64,000 nt of DNA, taken from Aquilaria yunnanensis. Lineage: Eukaryota; Streptophyta; Magnoliopsida; Malvales; Thymelaeaceae. The stretch lies in the NCBI GenBank assembly GCA_039654915.1, contig CM077596.1, positions 52,884,501 through 52,948,500 on the forward strand. The letters run 5' to 3'. The notes under the pieces were generated by a model that worked only from the letters and a program-made list of their open reading frames with translations, was not told the origin of the DNA and searched no databases. Every line of letters starts with the position of its first letter. Positions within the stretch are counted from its first letter, which is position 1. The translations under genes were made by a program, and so were the position numbers. Shown piece after piece: positions 23,751 to 36,233 of the stretch.

Positions 23751-24894
23751 GATTAGTAACAAAATCATAATTTTTTAAAGAAATACTAAATTTTTTCACC
23801 ATTAAGATAAATCAGAAACAGTAAATTATGGTTCACATTATTGTTTTATTTCTGAATTGTCCAACTTGGACAATCAATTATTCCTAACCAAAGATATACT
23901 ATGCATACACAATAACTACAAATAATCGCAATTACTTTATATACATATCATTTCTTAACAGGTCGAGAGTCATTGATGAGCATTTTACAGTTTCACTATA
24001 TGCTTAATACAATGATGATAAAAATAAAAAAAAATTACTACTTATACATAAAGTTTGATTAAAATACATATTACTTTAACTTTGATGGCTCTACATGGTG
24101 AAATTACATTGTAAAGCTTCTATTGTTGGGGAGACGCACAAGCCAAGATTATAGAAACAAAGAAAGAAGAATAAGGAAGAGGAATGAGAAATAAGGGAAG
24201 GGAGGCTAGAGCTGAGGGTTTTAATTTTGTTTTAATGACTGAAATTGCAACTGAAACACATTAGCGACTGACACTTAAAAATATTAAAAAATGTATGACT
24301 GAGTAGATTAAAAAATGTATGACTGAGTAGTGACTAAGAATTTGCTTTCGCGACTAATTAGCGACTGAAATATTTCAATTGCTAACCTTTTATGGCCCAT
24401 AAGCTAGCGACTGACTAGCAACTGGAATCAGTTGCTAATTTCAGTTGATAACTCACTTCTTCTTTGTAATACCAGCAACAACTTTTGAAACCTCAATTAA
24501 ACTATCTAGTAACTATGTTATAGTAATTTCAAATTTTTTTGATATTTTTTCACAGTCAACTAACATTTAAACAATACTGATTTACATTTACAGAAAATAA
24601 CATGCATTTAGAGAAAAGGAAAATTGATAATTTAAAATATATATTAACTGTGAAAAAAATATAGGGATATTAAAATTTCTGAAAAATTGATATCATATAG
24701 TTTAAAGTAAGTTTTAAAAAGTTATTGTCAGATAGTATAAAAGAAGAAGGGCACAAAGTATATGTTTTGAAAAATAAATGGTCAAAGTGTAGGTTAAGCC
24801 AAACCACAGAGAGATTTGTGTAAGTTTCCCAAACATGAAACTAAGATCCTCACCTGAAAAACCATTTGGGGAGCTCGTGTATTTAGCAAACTTA

Positions 24895-25727
24895 GAGTGT
24901 GTTTCGATAAAGAAAATAATTTTTATTTTCATTTTCTGTTTTGTGTTTTCATTTTGTACATACAATTTTTCAAAGTATTTTTCAGAAAATATGCTTAGTT
25001 ATTTTAAGACAATTAAAGATGATTATATTTACACACAACATTGAAAAAGTTTAGTGCCTTAGTTGAAAGTTGAACAAAAGTTTGTGAACTATAATAATGG
25101 ATTTCCCTAAGTCTAAAAAGTGAAAAAGGAAAATGTCCAAGCTCGCCCCAATTTTGTGCTCTCTATCTCTTAGGCTCCCATCTTTTCTATCACTTACATC
25201 TGCGCCACCATCTTCGTCATTCCCAAATGCGTGACACTCACCACTAGTTCTACTTTTCAACAGCTTTGATTCTGCTGGATCAATTCATGTCCTAAGCTCA
25301 GTTTCCTTAATTGAATAAGAGGAGATGATTTAGGGATCTGTCAAACCAAATAAGTTGAGAGAGACAGAGGCTAGTAAGGCTGTGTCTAAGGAGTTCCACG
25401 ATGTTGGTTGAGTGGCGGCACAAGGAGGTTGGTCGAATGTGACAACAAGAGATAAGTTGTTTGACGGCAAAGAAGATGTTGGTCGAGGGATGGTGGTTGC
25501 AGAATGCGAAGAAGTTCGAGAAAAAGAAAGGTGGAGCTTGATGTAAGATAGATGGACTAGGAAATTGGGAAAACAACAAAATCAGTGTTTTCCAAATCTT
25601 CATGCAATGGAAATCTATATTCCAAAAAATTGAAAAAATAGTTAACTAAAATGCTTTCTTTTTCATTTTCTAATTTTTAGAAAATTTTTTAAAAAAATTG
25701 GAGAATTTTCCAGAACTAAACAGGGTC
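24895..25727. mobile_element. PIF/Harbinger-like MITE
   Basis: The left end GAGTGTGTTTCGATAAAGAAAAT and the reverse complement of the right end (GACCCTGTTTAGTTCTGGAAAAT) are imperfect inverted repeats. The flanks are the 3-bp duplication TTA (24892-24894, 25728-25730), as for Harbinger elements. It is 833 bp and noncoding. A short charged open frame on the minus strand (25051-25260) could be captured sequence. Confidence 0.6.
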
Positions 25728-25730
25728 TTA

Positions 25731-26248
25731 ACATTTTAATGTGGTGGCATGGCATCTTTGCAACAATAAGTATTGAAAAGATAATGACTTGCTGAAAATA
25801 ATAAATTTTACAAACAATTTGGGACATACTTTGAAATTTCCTTTTTAGTAACAAGAGAATGATAATGCTTTTCAAGCAAACCGATTTTTTTTTTTGAATA
25901 AATTGTTGCCTAACTTGCCTTGTTGTATCCAAGTAGCGTTGAAGTTAAATACTCTTTTTTTTTTCAATCTATTTCATATTAGACTTATATATAATGAATG
26001 AAATGAAGTCTAAGAATGACTAGCATGACTATCAAAGGGGTTAATTGGTTATAAAATTAATTTGCAAAAAATTACTTGGAATTTAAAAGAACAATATTCA
26101 AAATAAGAAAAAAAAACAAGTAGCAATAAAATTTTTTTTAATCTTTAACAGATTGTTTGGAAATCAAAATCCTAAGAATTTTGTCTTTAGTTGGATCAGA
26201 AAATACATCTATAAAATTCTCATAATTAAAAAGAAAAATTTTTCATCC
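25731..26248. other. AT-rich spacer, nothing recognised
   Basis: No gene, repeat boundary or regulatory motif could be supported. Confidence 0.4.
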
Positions 26249-26257
26249 TCCATAATT

Positions 26258-26820
26258 GGGCTAAAGACTCTTTCACCTTTTAACTTTGCCAACTCAAACG
26301 TTTTACCTCTGAACTTTAAATTGAGTTTGCTCACCCCTTAAGATTTGGAAATTGGTATCCTTTATCCCATTAGGCCAGTTAAATGGCTATTTAGGTTATA
26401 TGAAGACCAAAAAAAAAAAAACAGAAAATGAATGACTAACTAAATCATTTAACTCAGATTTTTACATTATTTCAATTGTCTGCTTTAATCTTTTTGACTC
26501 GAGTAACTTAGGGAACTACCAATGTTGTGTAATTTACATAATCTAACCAACAATCTGTGCCAAAATATGATTAATTTAATTCTAGTACCCAAGTCCTTAT
26601 GCAAAACTAGATGTTTATCTGAGACAAATGACAAGTTAGTCCTTCATCTTTCATTTTATCTTCATTTTGGTCCTTATATAGCCTAAATGTCCATTTAAGT
26701 GAGCTGAGGGGGTAAAATGTACCAATTTTTAAAGTTTGTGGGGCAAGTGAACCCGATTCAATGTTTAGGAGTAAAAGGTCCGAGTTGACAAAATTCAAGG
26801 GACAAAAGGGGTTTTAGGCC
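26258..26820. mobile_element. Long-TIR (fold-back) MITE, Mutator-like
   Basis: The outer ~170 bp on each side are imperfect inverted repeats: left GGGCTAAAGACTCTTTCACC...GGTTATATGAAGACCAA, right in reverse complement GGCCTAAAACCCCTTTTGTC...GGCTATATAAGGACCAA. Flanking 9-mers TCCATAATT (26249-26257) and TTTATAATT (26821-26829) match at 7 of 9, both differences C/T. It has no coding capacity. Confidence 0.7.
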
Positions 26821-26869
26821 TTTATAATTTTTTAGGATTCAATCTCCTAACTTCACTCTAGGTTTTTTT

Positions 26870-27885
26870 TCTTTTTTCTGGTAATCAAACAAGAAAGATT
26901 GAGGACATTAAGGAAGAGTAATAGAAGCTAGTTGATGGGAAAATAGCACTTTCCACTGTGGCACCACAAGGATTGAGTAATGATGGAAGGATTCCATCAT
27001 CTCCTTTAGCTGATGATTAAGTTGGAGAAGGTTCTTGTTGATAAATAATGTGCCTAAGAGTACTTGTAATATGTGCTAACAGTCAACAGGGACAGTAATT
27101 ACTCCTATTCATTGAGTTGCTGCAAATAAAACTACTCCATGAATGGTGGTTAGCTTAGTTTCCAGAGTAGATTCGCGCCGGGAATGAGAATACTATGGTA
27201 ATATCATGGAGGGGCATTTATATCCATCCAAACCCATGCAACTACTCCCATCCTGAAGTTACTATGCCATGCCCCATCTATCATAAAAATTTCTAGACAT
27301 GAGTATCCGATATGATTCTGATTATATCCCCATGAGCAACAATGAATGGGCAAAGGGTTAAAAGGAAAGTGGAAGAACCTTTGCTGTTAGTCATTGACCA
27401 TAGAGCATTGTACACAAAGATTTTCCTTTCTGAATATTAAAGATGCAACTCGAAAATGAGCATTTCTAAAGGTGCATTCATTGCACCCAATCCAGATAGT
27501 CCAAAGCGTGGCTACTAGGAAATGAAACCATTCAAGTGGATAGCAATTCTAGTGAAATAATAAGGATGCCAATCATTCTTCAAAAGATGCATAAAGTGTG
27601 GATGATAGCTGAGTGCAGAAGTTACCCTAAATTTCTTGCGAGTCAACACACTCCCAAAAAAGGTGTAATATTGTCTCTAGCATAGAATTACAACATGGAA
27701 AAAGATAGTTTGTGAAGCCATCATGAATTACGAGATTCACCTTCATCAGCGGGGCTTTAGAAAGATACTTCCAAGAGAAGATTTTGTATTTTTTTAAGGA
27801 TCTGATAAGCCCAAACAGCTTTAAGAAAATTTCCAAACTTCTCATATTTGGAAAGCATACAATGTAGCCCATAAACATCAAATAT
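26870..27885 (-). pseudogene. 3' part of an L1-type LINE (RT zinc-binding and RNase H domains)
   Basis: Minus-strand frames read KYKIFSWKYLSKAPL, then CCNSMLETILHLFWEC (the zf-RVT pattern), then LVATLWTIWIGCNECTFRN, then an RNase H start IDGAWHSNFRMGVVAW. These occur in the order expected for the end of a plant LINE ORF2. Several stops are present and the 5' part (endonuclease, RT) is absent, a typical 5' truncation. A T-rich tract at about 26862-26878 may be the poly(A) tail. Confidence 0.7.
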
Positions 27886-29947
27886 TTACATTTTAATCTC
27901 TAAACTTTCAGAATTGTTTGAAAATTACATATTTGGTCTGTAAAATTTTCATGATTTACAAATATTCTCTAAAATCATATTTAGCCCCTAAACTTTTTTA
28001 GAATCTAGAAATACATCACTAAAATTTTAAAAGTGACAATATAGTCTTTGCATTGAATTGTTCCAAGAAATATACATAATACTTTAATTAAATATGGGAA
28101 AGTTACAATCTTCATTTTTTGTGATGTGTGAAGTAGACATGGGGTTATGACTATACTTTTATGGATTTTTACTTTTTATGAATCTCATTTTCATATAATA
28201 TTACTTTCTAAATATTTTGAGAATTCTTGAAGCAAATATCTTTTTCCAAGAGTTGACTTACGGTGACAAAGTCAATTACAGTGATCTGATTCCCTGTATA
28301 TATGTGGGCCCATGTCCACTGTACACGAGCAACATCATGCAAAGTTACACTATTTTTTCAAAAAACTTTACAATGATAATTTTTATAGGGTCACCTAATT
28401 AATTTTTTTTTTATGAAATTTTTTTTATTGATTGGAGACCATATAACATCTTCTAATAAAATACAATGCTGAAGTCCACAGAGATAAGAAGTTTAACTCA
28501 TGTCATTTATACTGTCTCTGCGGTACCGTATTATACAAAAACAGTAGAAAATACGCAAATATGGCATTTGAACCTATAGGCCGATTAAAAAAACCTAAAA
28601 AATAAGGGAGACAAAGCTAGAATAATGCTTGGATTGACAAACAATCTAACAAATGCTAACACTTGATCTACTATGTAAAAGTAGATTGACCGACCCCATT
28701 AAGTAGAACTCCTTATTATCACCTCTTCAACTTGTAATTTTTCCAAGAAAACTAGAACTAGCAATATAAAGAAAAATTTTACTCATGAGGTTGATTATTT
28801 GAAGAAATAGCATACCAATTAAGCAGAAATGGTTAAATCTAACTGAAAAACTAGCCAGATTTGGCTGATTAGTCTAAGATTAGGCAAACTATAAATAGAG
28901 GTAGGAGAGTTGACAACTAGGATTGTTCGCTTCTCAATTACTAACCCTATGAGTTTTTCCACCTCTCCTTACAAACTAATGAGTGCTTTTTGTTCACAAT
29001 CGAACCCTACCTAAACATGGTATGGGAAAAATATATTTGGAAGGCATTAGCCAATTACCATTGAAACAGAAAGATAAAATAGCAACAGAAAATTTGTTTA
29101 ATGCTAAGATGAGAAAACTAAAGCCATTATCTTATTCATTTTAAGCTTGAAATAGAGCTCCTTTTATAGCCTTAAAAATGATAAATTTTTTGAATGACTT
29201 TATTGCCACCAATCTTGCATCCTTCATTCTCATGGTTGTGATTGTTAATAAATTTACTCTAAGGTTGTATTTGTGATGAAAATGCTTGAAGTAAGGTTGG
29301 CCACGTGAAAAGCTCCAACTCAAAGTTACAAGCAATATTATGGGTGTTTAATTTTCCACAATTTTATTCCCAATGGATAGAATGCAAGAAAGATGATTTC
29401 CTCCTTCAATGAATCATCATAATTTGTTAAAAAATTGTTAAAAACATGATAGAAAAATACATGAATAATTAATTTGCTCAAAAGAACAATGAAGTTCAAG
29501 CAATTAAAAAGATGAAACCAAATTCATGACTATACCTCATATCTCCTTTTTACACAAATTAAATTTGTGATTCATAAAGTTCCTCTTTAATTCATTTACC
29601 AACAGACATTACTAAAATTAGGGACTTTGCCAAAAGCTGTCACCAATGGATGCACGTTAGAAAATTTAAAATTAGTAATGTGAAGCCATTAGTATTTACT
29701 TTGTTGGTACTTGGTTCACCAACGATTTGACCTTGAACCGTTGATAATTTGCAACTTTAAACTATTGGTAAGTTACCCGTTGGTAACAACCAAAGACTGG
29801 TGGGTGAACTGGATATTTGGAATGACATTTTATTTTCATGGTTTCAACCAACCAATAAATCTAGTTTAATTTACATAGATACTTAGCATTATGAGATGTT
29901 AGCTTGTTTTTGCTCTTCTATAGTGATAACGGCCTATAATGAAGAAC

Positions 29948-29949
<2 letters not shown>
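27886..29949. other. AT-rich region; possible LINE 3' tail at 28395-28620, otherwise nothing recognised
   Basis: On the minus strand 28470-28390 reads like a plant LINE 3' UTR (GATGTTATATGGTCTCCAAT) followed by A-rich tails. No protein domain supports it. Nothing else here could be assigned. Confidence 0.3.

Positions 29950-30003
<54 letters not shown>
29950..30003. repeat. (AT)n microsatellite
   Basis: Uninterrupted AT dinucleotide repeat of about 26 units, directly abutting the LTR relative that starts near 30001. Confidence 0.95.
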
Positions 30004-30005
<2 letters not shown>

Positions 30006-31638
30006 ATTTTAAGAGTCAAACAATGCAGCAAAATTAACTGAAACTCTTTAAGTAAAACAGGGTAAATTAGGTGTTCAAAATTTTTATATCTAGTAGGTTG
30101 AGATTTTTCACCCAACTATTAAGCCGAATTACAAAACTTGAATAGTTAATATGTTTAAACTCTCTACAATATCCAAACAAACCTCTCGGATCACCATGCC
30201 TCTCCAGGTTCTTGCAGAAGCGTTCCTCTTATACCCACAGTGTTAGCTTGTGTCATCGAAGGAAAAACAAAAGGAGAGTGCGGCCAGAGATTTTCAGAAC
30301 CCTTTCTGAATTTCACCCTAGAGAGGTAGCTAGAAAAATAATACTCCCTCCATCCCATAAATTTTGATACATTTGACTTTTTGTTGTATTTTGACTTAAT
30401 TTTATTCATATTATTGTTTGTTAAAAAAAATCAAAAAAAATATATTTAGAAACTACATATCTTAAATTATCATTCATATACAAAGATTTTATATTTATAT
30501 ATTAAAATGTTGAAAATAAAAAATCATAGATTAATTACAAAAAACAAATGGAGCAAAACTTTTGGGACGGAGGGAGTACTATATAACACATGTATAATGA
30601 AGCAAAACCTTCAAACCTAATAGGTTTCATAATCCTAATTTAATTAGGCATTATTTTAGGCTTAACTATTGGGACAATAATTAATCCAAAATTATCATGA
30701 AATCAAGAGCAAATAATTTGGCCCATGTGCTCAAATAATCCAATTGGCTCTAAGAGTGCGACCCTATATGCTTCTATCATGTTGGCAATAATCATAAATT
30801 ATGTTTATGATAATCAATAATGAGCTATGCCTAGCAACACATCAATGCTACCCAAATGACAAGATAGTCAGTGATTCAACTAAACCTCTATGATCCTTAT
30901 TTGTATATTTCATCGTCCCTTTGTCCAAGGATATTAAGACCGAGCACAAGACATGGAATATGTCATTTTCATAGAGCTTGATCTTTGGTTTCTTAATTTT
31001 CGAGTAGACTGACTTAAACTTATGACATTGATATCCTATATCAACTAATCCGAGCATGGCAATCCATTTCCTCAATCTCACTCAATCAATGGGCTCGAAG
31101 ATATCACCCCAGTTACATAAGAAGGATAAATCTCATCTTGATCATATAAATACTTCTGCATAATATATGACATACTCAATAACCACCTTCTTATTCACTT
31201 AATTATAAGCAACAAAGAGAAGTATCAAAATATGTGACTTATATAGGGAATCTTGATGACCTTTGGTCAAAGGACTACATATACCATGATCAATATAAAA
31301 ATCACTTATGACACTCATATAACGATTCAGGTAAAGTTCTTATAGTAGTTCGATCTAGTACACAAGTTCTCTAACTTGTACCCATATGTAGATTACATAT
31401 CTCATATTAGTCACCACATATGTTAGTTTTTATATATATTATTGCAACCTACTCCATAATAATACTAAACTATGGATGTTTAAGAATACTATTATCCTAG
31501 GATTATAATTATTATTGATTATGTTATGTAGAAACAAACAACAAACACAATTATTGGAATAATGCCTCAACAAAATATCATGACTCAATGTGCAAAATAC
31601 AATTATCTCATGATTGGCTTTTGGGAACAATACTAACA
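30001..31638 (-). mobile_element. LTR relative of the solo LTR at 53869-55294, containing a Stowaway MITE
   Basis: Aligns end to end with 53869-55294 once the Stowaway insertion is removed. Both start AGG(A/G)TTTNNNAGAG(T/C)CAAACAAT and end CTTTTGGG(A/C)ACAA...TAACA. In minus orientation it starts TGTTAGTATTG. The left flank is an AT microsatellite, so no target duplication can be read. Confidence 0.7.
30344..30576. mobile_element. Stowaway-type MITE (Tc1/mariner)
   Basis: The terminal inverted repeat CTCCCTCCATCCCA at the left and TGGGACGGAGGGAG at the right are flanked by TA (30342-30343, 30577-30578). Length 233 bp. The Stowaway terminal consensus CTCCCTCCGTCCC is almost perfect. Confidence 0.95.
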
Positions 31639-32734
31639 ATTTACGAGGAAAGTAATTTTGCCACTAAATGTTTTTGTGGGTAAATTTACCATTAACATTT
31701 TATACCAAAATTTTGTCAAAGATAATTGTCCAAATGACAGAAAAGACTTTGATAGGATGTGTTACATGAGATATGAGACCTTGTTAAGACAAAGTGAAAA
31801 TATGTGGCCTCGTTGAGAAAAAAAAGTAGGCAACAAGACCCAATGTGTAGTTTACCCTTTGAGTTTTTATCACTTAAGTCGTTTTGAGTTTGTATTACTC
31901 AAGTTGTATTTTTTTGCGACTGAACCATTACCTACATTTTTATTGGGAATTGAGATATTTTTGCTTCGCAAATCATAAAAAACGTAAATTTCTTTAAAAC
32001 TTTAAACTTTCATAACAAAAGGAAGAACAATAATCAAGTATACCTATATACTTTCATGGAACATACAAAGTTTTCTTGATTTGTTTGCAAGAGCTGGCAT
32101 GCAAAAGTTTCTATTTGCTGCCCTTATATCTAACATTTGTGTTTTGTGATGCTAGTTTAATTAATGCTCAATAGAACCACAACCAGCATAGCTATTGCTT
32201 TTAATTATTCCAAACATCTACCACTTCAATTCAAATCATTAGAAACCACAATAGGACATCAAAGTACAAAGCATTCTTATAGCCTCTCTTTGTTGGTGGC
32301 ATTAATGAAATAGTTGATTTACATTTATGATTTGTGGAAACATATGTAGAAAAAAGTTAAAAAAATAATTATGTCATATTCCGTTGTTTTTTCCTGAAGA
32401 AAATAGTGGTCTTCAAGATTTTTTTTTATACATCAAAATGAAAGGCACCTTTTACCACTTCACAAAATAGGAAAATTACATCAAAATGAAAGGCACCAAA
32501 ACTTATGCACTTTAATTTTCACCATAGTGTATGAATTGTGAAGTGTAAAGGATTTAATACAGACTCCCTTAAGTGGCACATGTAGTAATAGTTTGATCCT
32601 TAAGAAAGCCTTAATGTAAAGCTTGTTTTTCAAGTAACTTATGGAAGGTTGGGTACTCAATTGCACAAATTTGTATAGATAGGAGGGCCATGGATGATAT
32701 TATTAAAAAAGGACATTGATGGAATTAAAGATAT
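31639..32734. other. AT-rich spacer, nothing recognised
   Basis: No gene or repeat boundary could be supported. A short phrase ACATCAAAATGAAAGGCACC repeats at about 32431 and 32478. Confidence 0.35.
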
Positions 32735-34900
32735 TGTTGGGGACCAAAGTGCTCATGGAGGCAAAGTTCATCATTTACGGCATAATGCCAACTAAGGACC
32801 CAAGTGTCCACCTTTTTGTCAAATGGTTGTAATGACCTTTGACAAGGTTAAATGTGGTAAAAAAAAAAAAATCATTTTCCACCCTTGTAATGGCCAGCCA
32901 AAACATGTCCAAGTGTGGGCTTGAAGTTGAAAAATTTTCAAGTATGCCATAAGATAGTTTTGACTTAAGTAAAAAAGAAAGATAAAAAGGAAAAAAAGAC
33001 TTCATTTTCTTTGCTATCTCTTTATTTTTGGCCTCCAACAACCCTAAAAACTTCCTTGAGCTCCTCTACAGCCCTCCATAGCCACCATAGCCCAAGCTTT
33101 CAAGAGGAAGTAAGGGAAAGCAATTAGATACATCAAGTGAGAGAAAAACCCTAGTTTTTAGGTTTATTGAGTGTTACTTAGAGTTTTCAGCCTTCACAGC
33201 CAAGGTAAAGGTTTTTATCAAGCTTCTTGGTTTGTTTACTGTATTTTCAAACATCCATGGAGTTAAGACTAAGCTTGGAAGAGAGCAAAAAGCTCCATGA
33301 ACCAAGTATAGGTTAAGGGTGACAAGCAAGTTAAGGTTTTGACCTTATTATTATCTTGCATATTGATGGCAGTTCAAATAAGGGTTTATAGATCCTAAGT
33401 TAATACTAACTAAGACTAAGCAATAGCTTGAAGATGGCTGACATAGTGAGTTCTTAATGTTTATTTGTACGATTATGGACTAACCTTAATGTGTTGTTGC
33501 TGCCAGCATTACATTTGTTTGTTGTTGTGTTTGTTTGTGCATTTGGATGGTTATATCTATGTATATGTACTATATTTTTTATGTTTTAGTGTCTTTGGAT
33601 TTCAGGTTTATAGCTGGAGATTCAAGTTTCTAAAGATAAGTCTTTACTAAGTTTCTTTAAAGAGACTTATCCCATTTTTGTCCATTTTCAGGAGCACCTG
33701 AAAAAGAGCACTCAAAATAATATCTGTAGTTTTAATTCATCTATGAAATTTTAGGTACATTAACTCCAATATGTTTAGTTATAAACTAGAAATTTTCATG
33801 ATTTTTATAGCATAATAGCTATTTTTAGTAATGATACTTTCTGGCTTACGCTACAGCGGATCCCTTCAAGTTTTTGGAGTGCTTAGTGCTTTTGAAACCC
33901 TCCAAGGGGCTTAGTGTATGTATCAAATAAGTTATTGCATGTATGTATTACATGATGGCATGTAAATGAACTGGGTATGTGGTATGTATATTGTGTGAAT
34001 GATATGTGGATGAATGAAGTGTATTTGTAAGTGTTTATGAAATTCTATCCATATGGTGCTTATGGGCTGTTTTGAAGAGTATGGCATATGATGCTTGTAC
34101 AATAACTTAAAATTCAGGGGAGTAGTTTCCCCATGTGTCTAAGACATGTATGGAACTGCCCATGTTGGCTTTGCACCTGGAAATGAAGTGTATAAATTTT
34201 ATGAAATTTTATGTAGGCATATTGGTCTTTAGTTGCTCAAATTTAGTACCGTGTACTCCAACCACCATAACTTGCTGTACATAATGATTTTGACTATGAA
34301 ATTTTAATCACACTTAGAACACTTCAAGATGAAGTATTTGACTTTTGAATCACTGGATTTGGTACCTTGTAACTAGAGTTATGGACTGTCAAAATTGACT
34401 GATTTTGTTGTGTACTATTCATATAGTTAATTCTGCCCGGTTAAGTGTAAAATCTATAATTGCAAACTTAAATAGATTTAATATCTCAAACCTATTTCCC
34501 TATGAATTTTAAGTGTATTAAAAAGTTTAAAATCTTTAGGGTATAGCAGGACATAGTTTTAAGTTGGACATAGTAAGAAATTTTGGACACATGAATGGGC
34601 ACCAAGTACACCAAGTGCGCTTTTATTTGTGCATGTGCATGGAATTTTTCTTGAATGCCATATTGACATAAGATGAGGTTTTTATCATTGTTTACGTTGC
34701 CAAATGAGTTTGTATATAAATATGTGTGTGATGGTTAAACCAATATACATAACCTTGCATTAAGACCAAGAGGGCCACTTGGATAGTTATAATGAGTATG
34801 CTCGCTTGGCCTACAGGACATACAATGCCAGGGACTTAAGCTCACTAAATCTAATTACTATGTTTAAGTATTCAGAGTGGTAATAGCACCAACATGCTTT
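32735..34900. repeat. LTR-like noncoding sequence, related in style to the 5.6-11 kb block
   Basis: Starts TGTTGGGGACCAAAG and contains a leader-like part (GAGAGAAAAACCCTAG, CAAGGTAAAGGTTTTTATCAAGCTTCTTGG) that resembles 7640-7670 (CTAAGGTAAGCTTCTTGG). No coding sequence. No target duplication was found, so solo-LTR status is only a suggestion. Confidence 0.35.
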
Positions 34901-35141
34901 ATCTATATCCAACAATACCTCTGTTTTCACAGTTGTTTCTCCCTCAACTTCACTTGAGTCAACTAGATAATTCAAAGGATGGAGTGTTTGTAGTGGAGGA
35001 AATCATTGCAATGGTATTTGACCCCTACCACTAGCTGCAAAGGAAGTTTGCGTTCTTTGGTTTTACCCCACATGGACTACTAAAAAACACAATGAACAAA
35101 GTGTTGTGTACAAAGAACAAACATTCTATCATGGGTAACTC

Positions 35142-35330
35142 ATATCTTTCTCGACCTTCTGGCTAAGATCAAGTGTAGTATCTGTTCTTATCAGTTTAAT
35201 ATCTGATACGTGAGTCATTGACTCACATGATATTAAATTAATTTTTTTAGGGAGAAGGTGTTGTGGTAACTAGCTATCGAGCCTTCAATCATTGTTCTTG
35301 TGTTGCACTTTAGTAAGAGCTTGGCACACC
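35142..35330 (+). ncRNA. U2 snRNA copy 1 (degenerate)
   Basis: Matches plant U2 snRNA nearly throughout: 5' end ATATCTTTCTCGACCTTCTG, the branch-site pairing element GTGTAGTATCTG with GTAGTA intact, the stem region ATATCTGATACGTGAGTCAT, the Sm-site region TAAATTAATTTTTTTAGG, and 3' end TTGTGTTGCACTTTAGTAAG. The 3' half stem is altered. A CCCCACATGGAC element upstream (about 35064) resembles the plant snRNA upstream sequence element. Whether it is expressed is doubtful. Confidence 0.8.
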
Positions 35331-35692
35331 CCACCAATTTTAGTCTCAAAAGCAAGATTATTGAAGGTGGGTTTCTACCTAGTGTTCATTTTTGTTTTTC
35401 AGCAGCCATAAAAAGTTGTGAAGTTTGAACAAAAGTTTGTAAGGTGTGCTAGACTCTTTTCTATAAAAAAAAAACTCTTTTTCAGAAAAAAAAAAGAAAA
35501 AACTATATAATCTAAATTATCCTATGAAGTGGAGTATCAATATAAAGAGTTTTTTTTTATAAACATTAAATCCTAAATTGATGCTGGCTATATAGTAGAT
35601 TCTCATTCTTCACTTTTACCCCACATGGACTACTTGAAAGCACAATGAACAAAATGTTGTCTGTAGAGAACAAGCATCTCATCATGGTAACC

Positions 35693-35882
35693 ATAACTTT
35701 CTTGGCCTTTGGGCTAAGATCAAGTGTAGTTTCTGTTCTTATTAGTTTAATATCTATTGTGCAAGCCATTTGGCTCATATGATATTAATTTTTTTTTTTA
35801 GGGAGAAGATGTTATGTTAGCTTGTTAATCCACCCTTCAAGCATTACTTTTGTGTTGCACTTCAGCAAGAGTTTGGCACATC
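35693..35882 (+). ncRNA. U2 snRNA copy 2 (pseudogene-like)
   Basis: Starts ATAACTTTCTTGGCC. The branch-site element has changed to GTAGTT, and the loop after ATATCT is altered (ATTGTGCAAGCC). It lies 551 bp after copy 1 with the same flanks (CCCCACATGGACTACTTGAAAG upstream), so it is a tandem copy. Confidence 0.75.
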
Positions 35883-36233
35883 GCACCAATTTTAGTCTTG
35901 AAAGCAATGTTATCAAAACTGAGTTTTATGTCGAGTTTATTTTTGTTTTCCTATAGTCATAAAAAAATATGTGGAGTTTGAACAAAAATTAGTGGTCTGC
36001 GCTGGAATCTTTTCTATAAAAAAACTCTTTAAAAAATGAAAAAAATATATCATCTAAATTATCCTGAGAAGTGTAATAGCATAAACATATAATATAAGTA
36101 GCTTTTTTTTTAACCCTAAACTGCTAGCTGTAAATTAGATTCTCATTCTTTTCTTTGACCCTACATTGACTACTCAAAGCAAAAAGAACCAAGTGCTATG
36201 TATAGAGAACAAACATCCCATCATGTGTAAGTC

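Larger units (their letters stand above)
20716..24471. mobile_element. CACTA (En/Spm-type) DNA transposon, decayed
   Basis: The left end CACTATAAGAGAAACAC and right end TTCTTTGTAATA (degenerate TTCTTGTAGTG) are flanked by the 3-bp duplication CCA (20713-20715, 24472-24474). Both subterminal regions are full of TTAGCGACTGAAA-like words in both orientations, the hallmark of this superfamily. It sits inside the MITE copy described at 5409-24830. Its interior holds a transposase remnant on the minus strand and a gypsy LTR fragment. Confidence 0.85.
5409..24830. mobile_element. Mutator-like MITE, split into three pieces by later insertions
   Basis: The left piece 5409-5473, a middle piece about 20671-20715 and the right piece 24475-24830 together align along their length with the uninterrupted copy at 44115-44505. 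The ends are inverted: TGGAAAATATAGAAATGCC... against GGGAAACTTACACAAAT... (reverse complement of the right end). Flanking 9-mers AAAGATGAA (5400-5408) and AAACATGAA (24831-24839) differ at one base, the duplication size typical of Mutator-like elements. The gaps are filled by the TIR element 5474-20670 and the CACTA element 20716-24471. The superfamily call is inferred from duplication length. Confidence 0.65.

Noticed and set aside
30001..31638. Considered as an autonomous retrotransposon
   Set aside because: No coding region, no primer-binding site and only one LTR-like unit. It matches the solo LTR at 53869-55294.
32735..34900. Complete solo LTR with start TGTTGGGG
   Set aside because: No matching end plus 5-bp duplication (GATAT) could be found downstream, so I list it only as LTR-like sequence.
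35566..35778. 70-residue minus-strand frame in the U2 array
   Set aside because: It overlaps U2 copy 2 and its promoter-like spacer on the opposite strand; chance frame.
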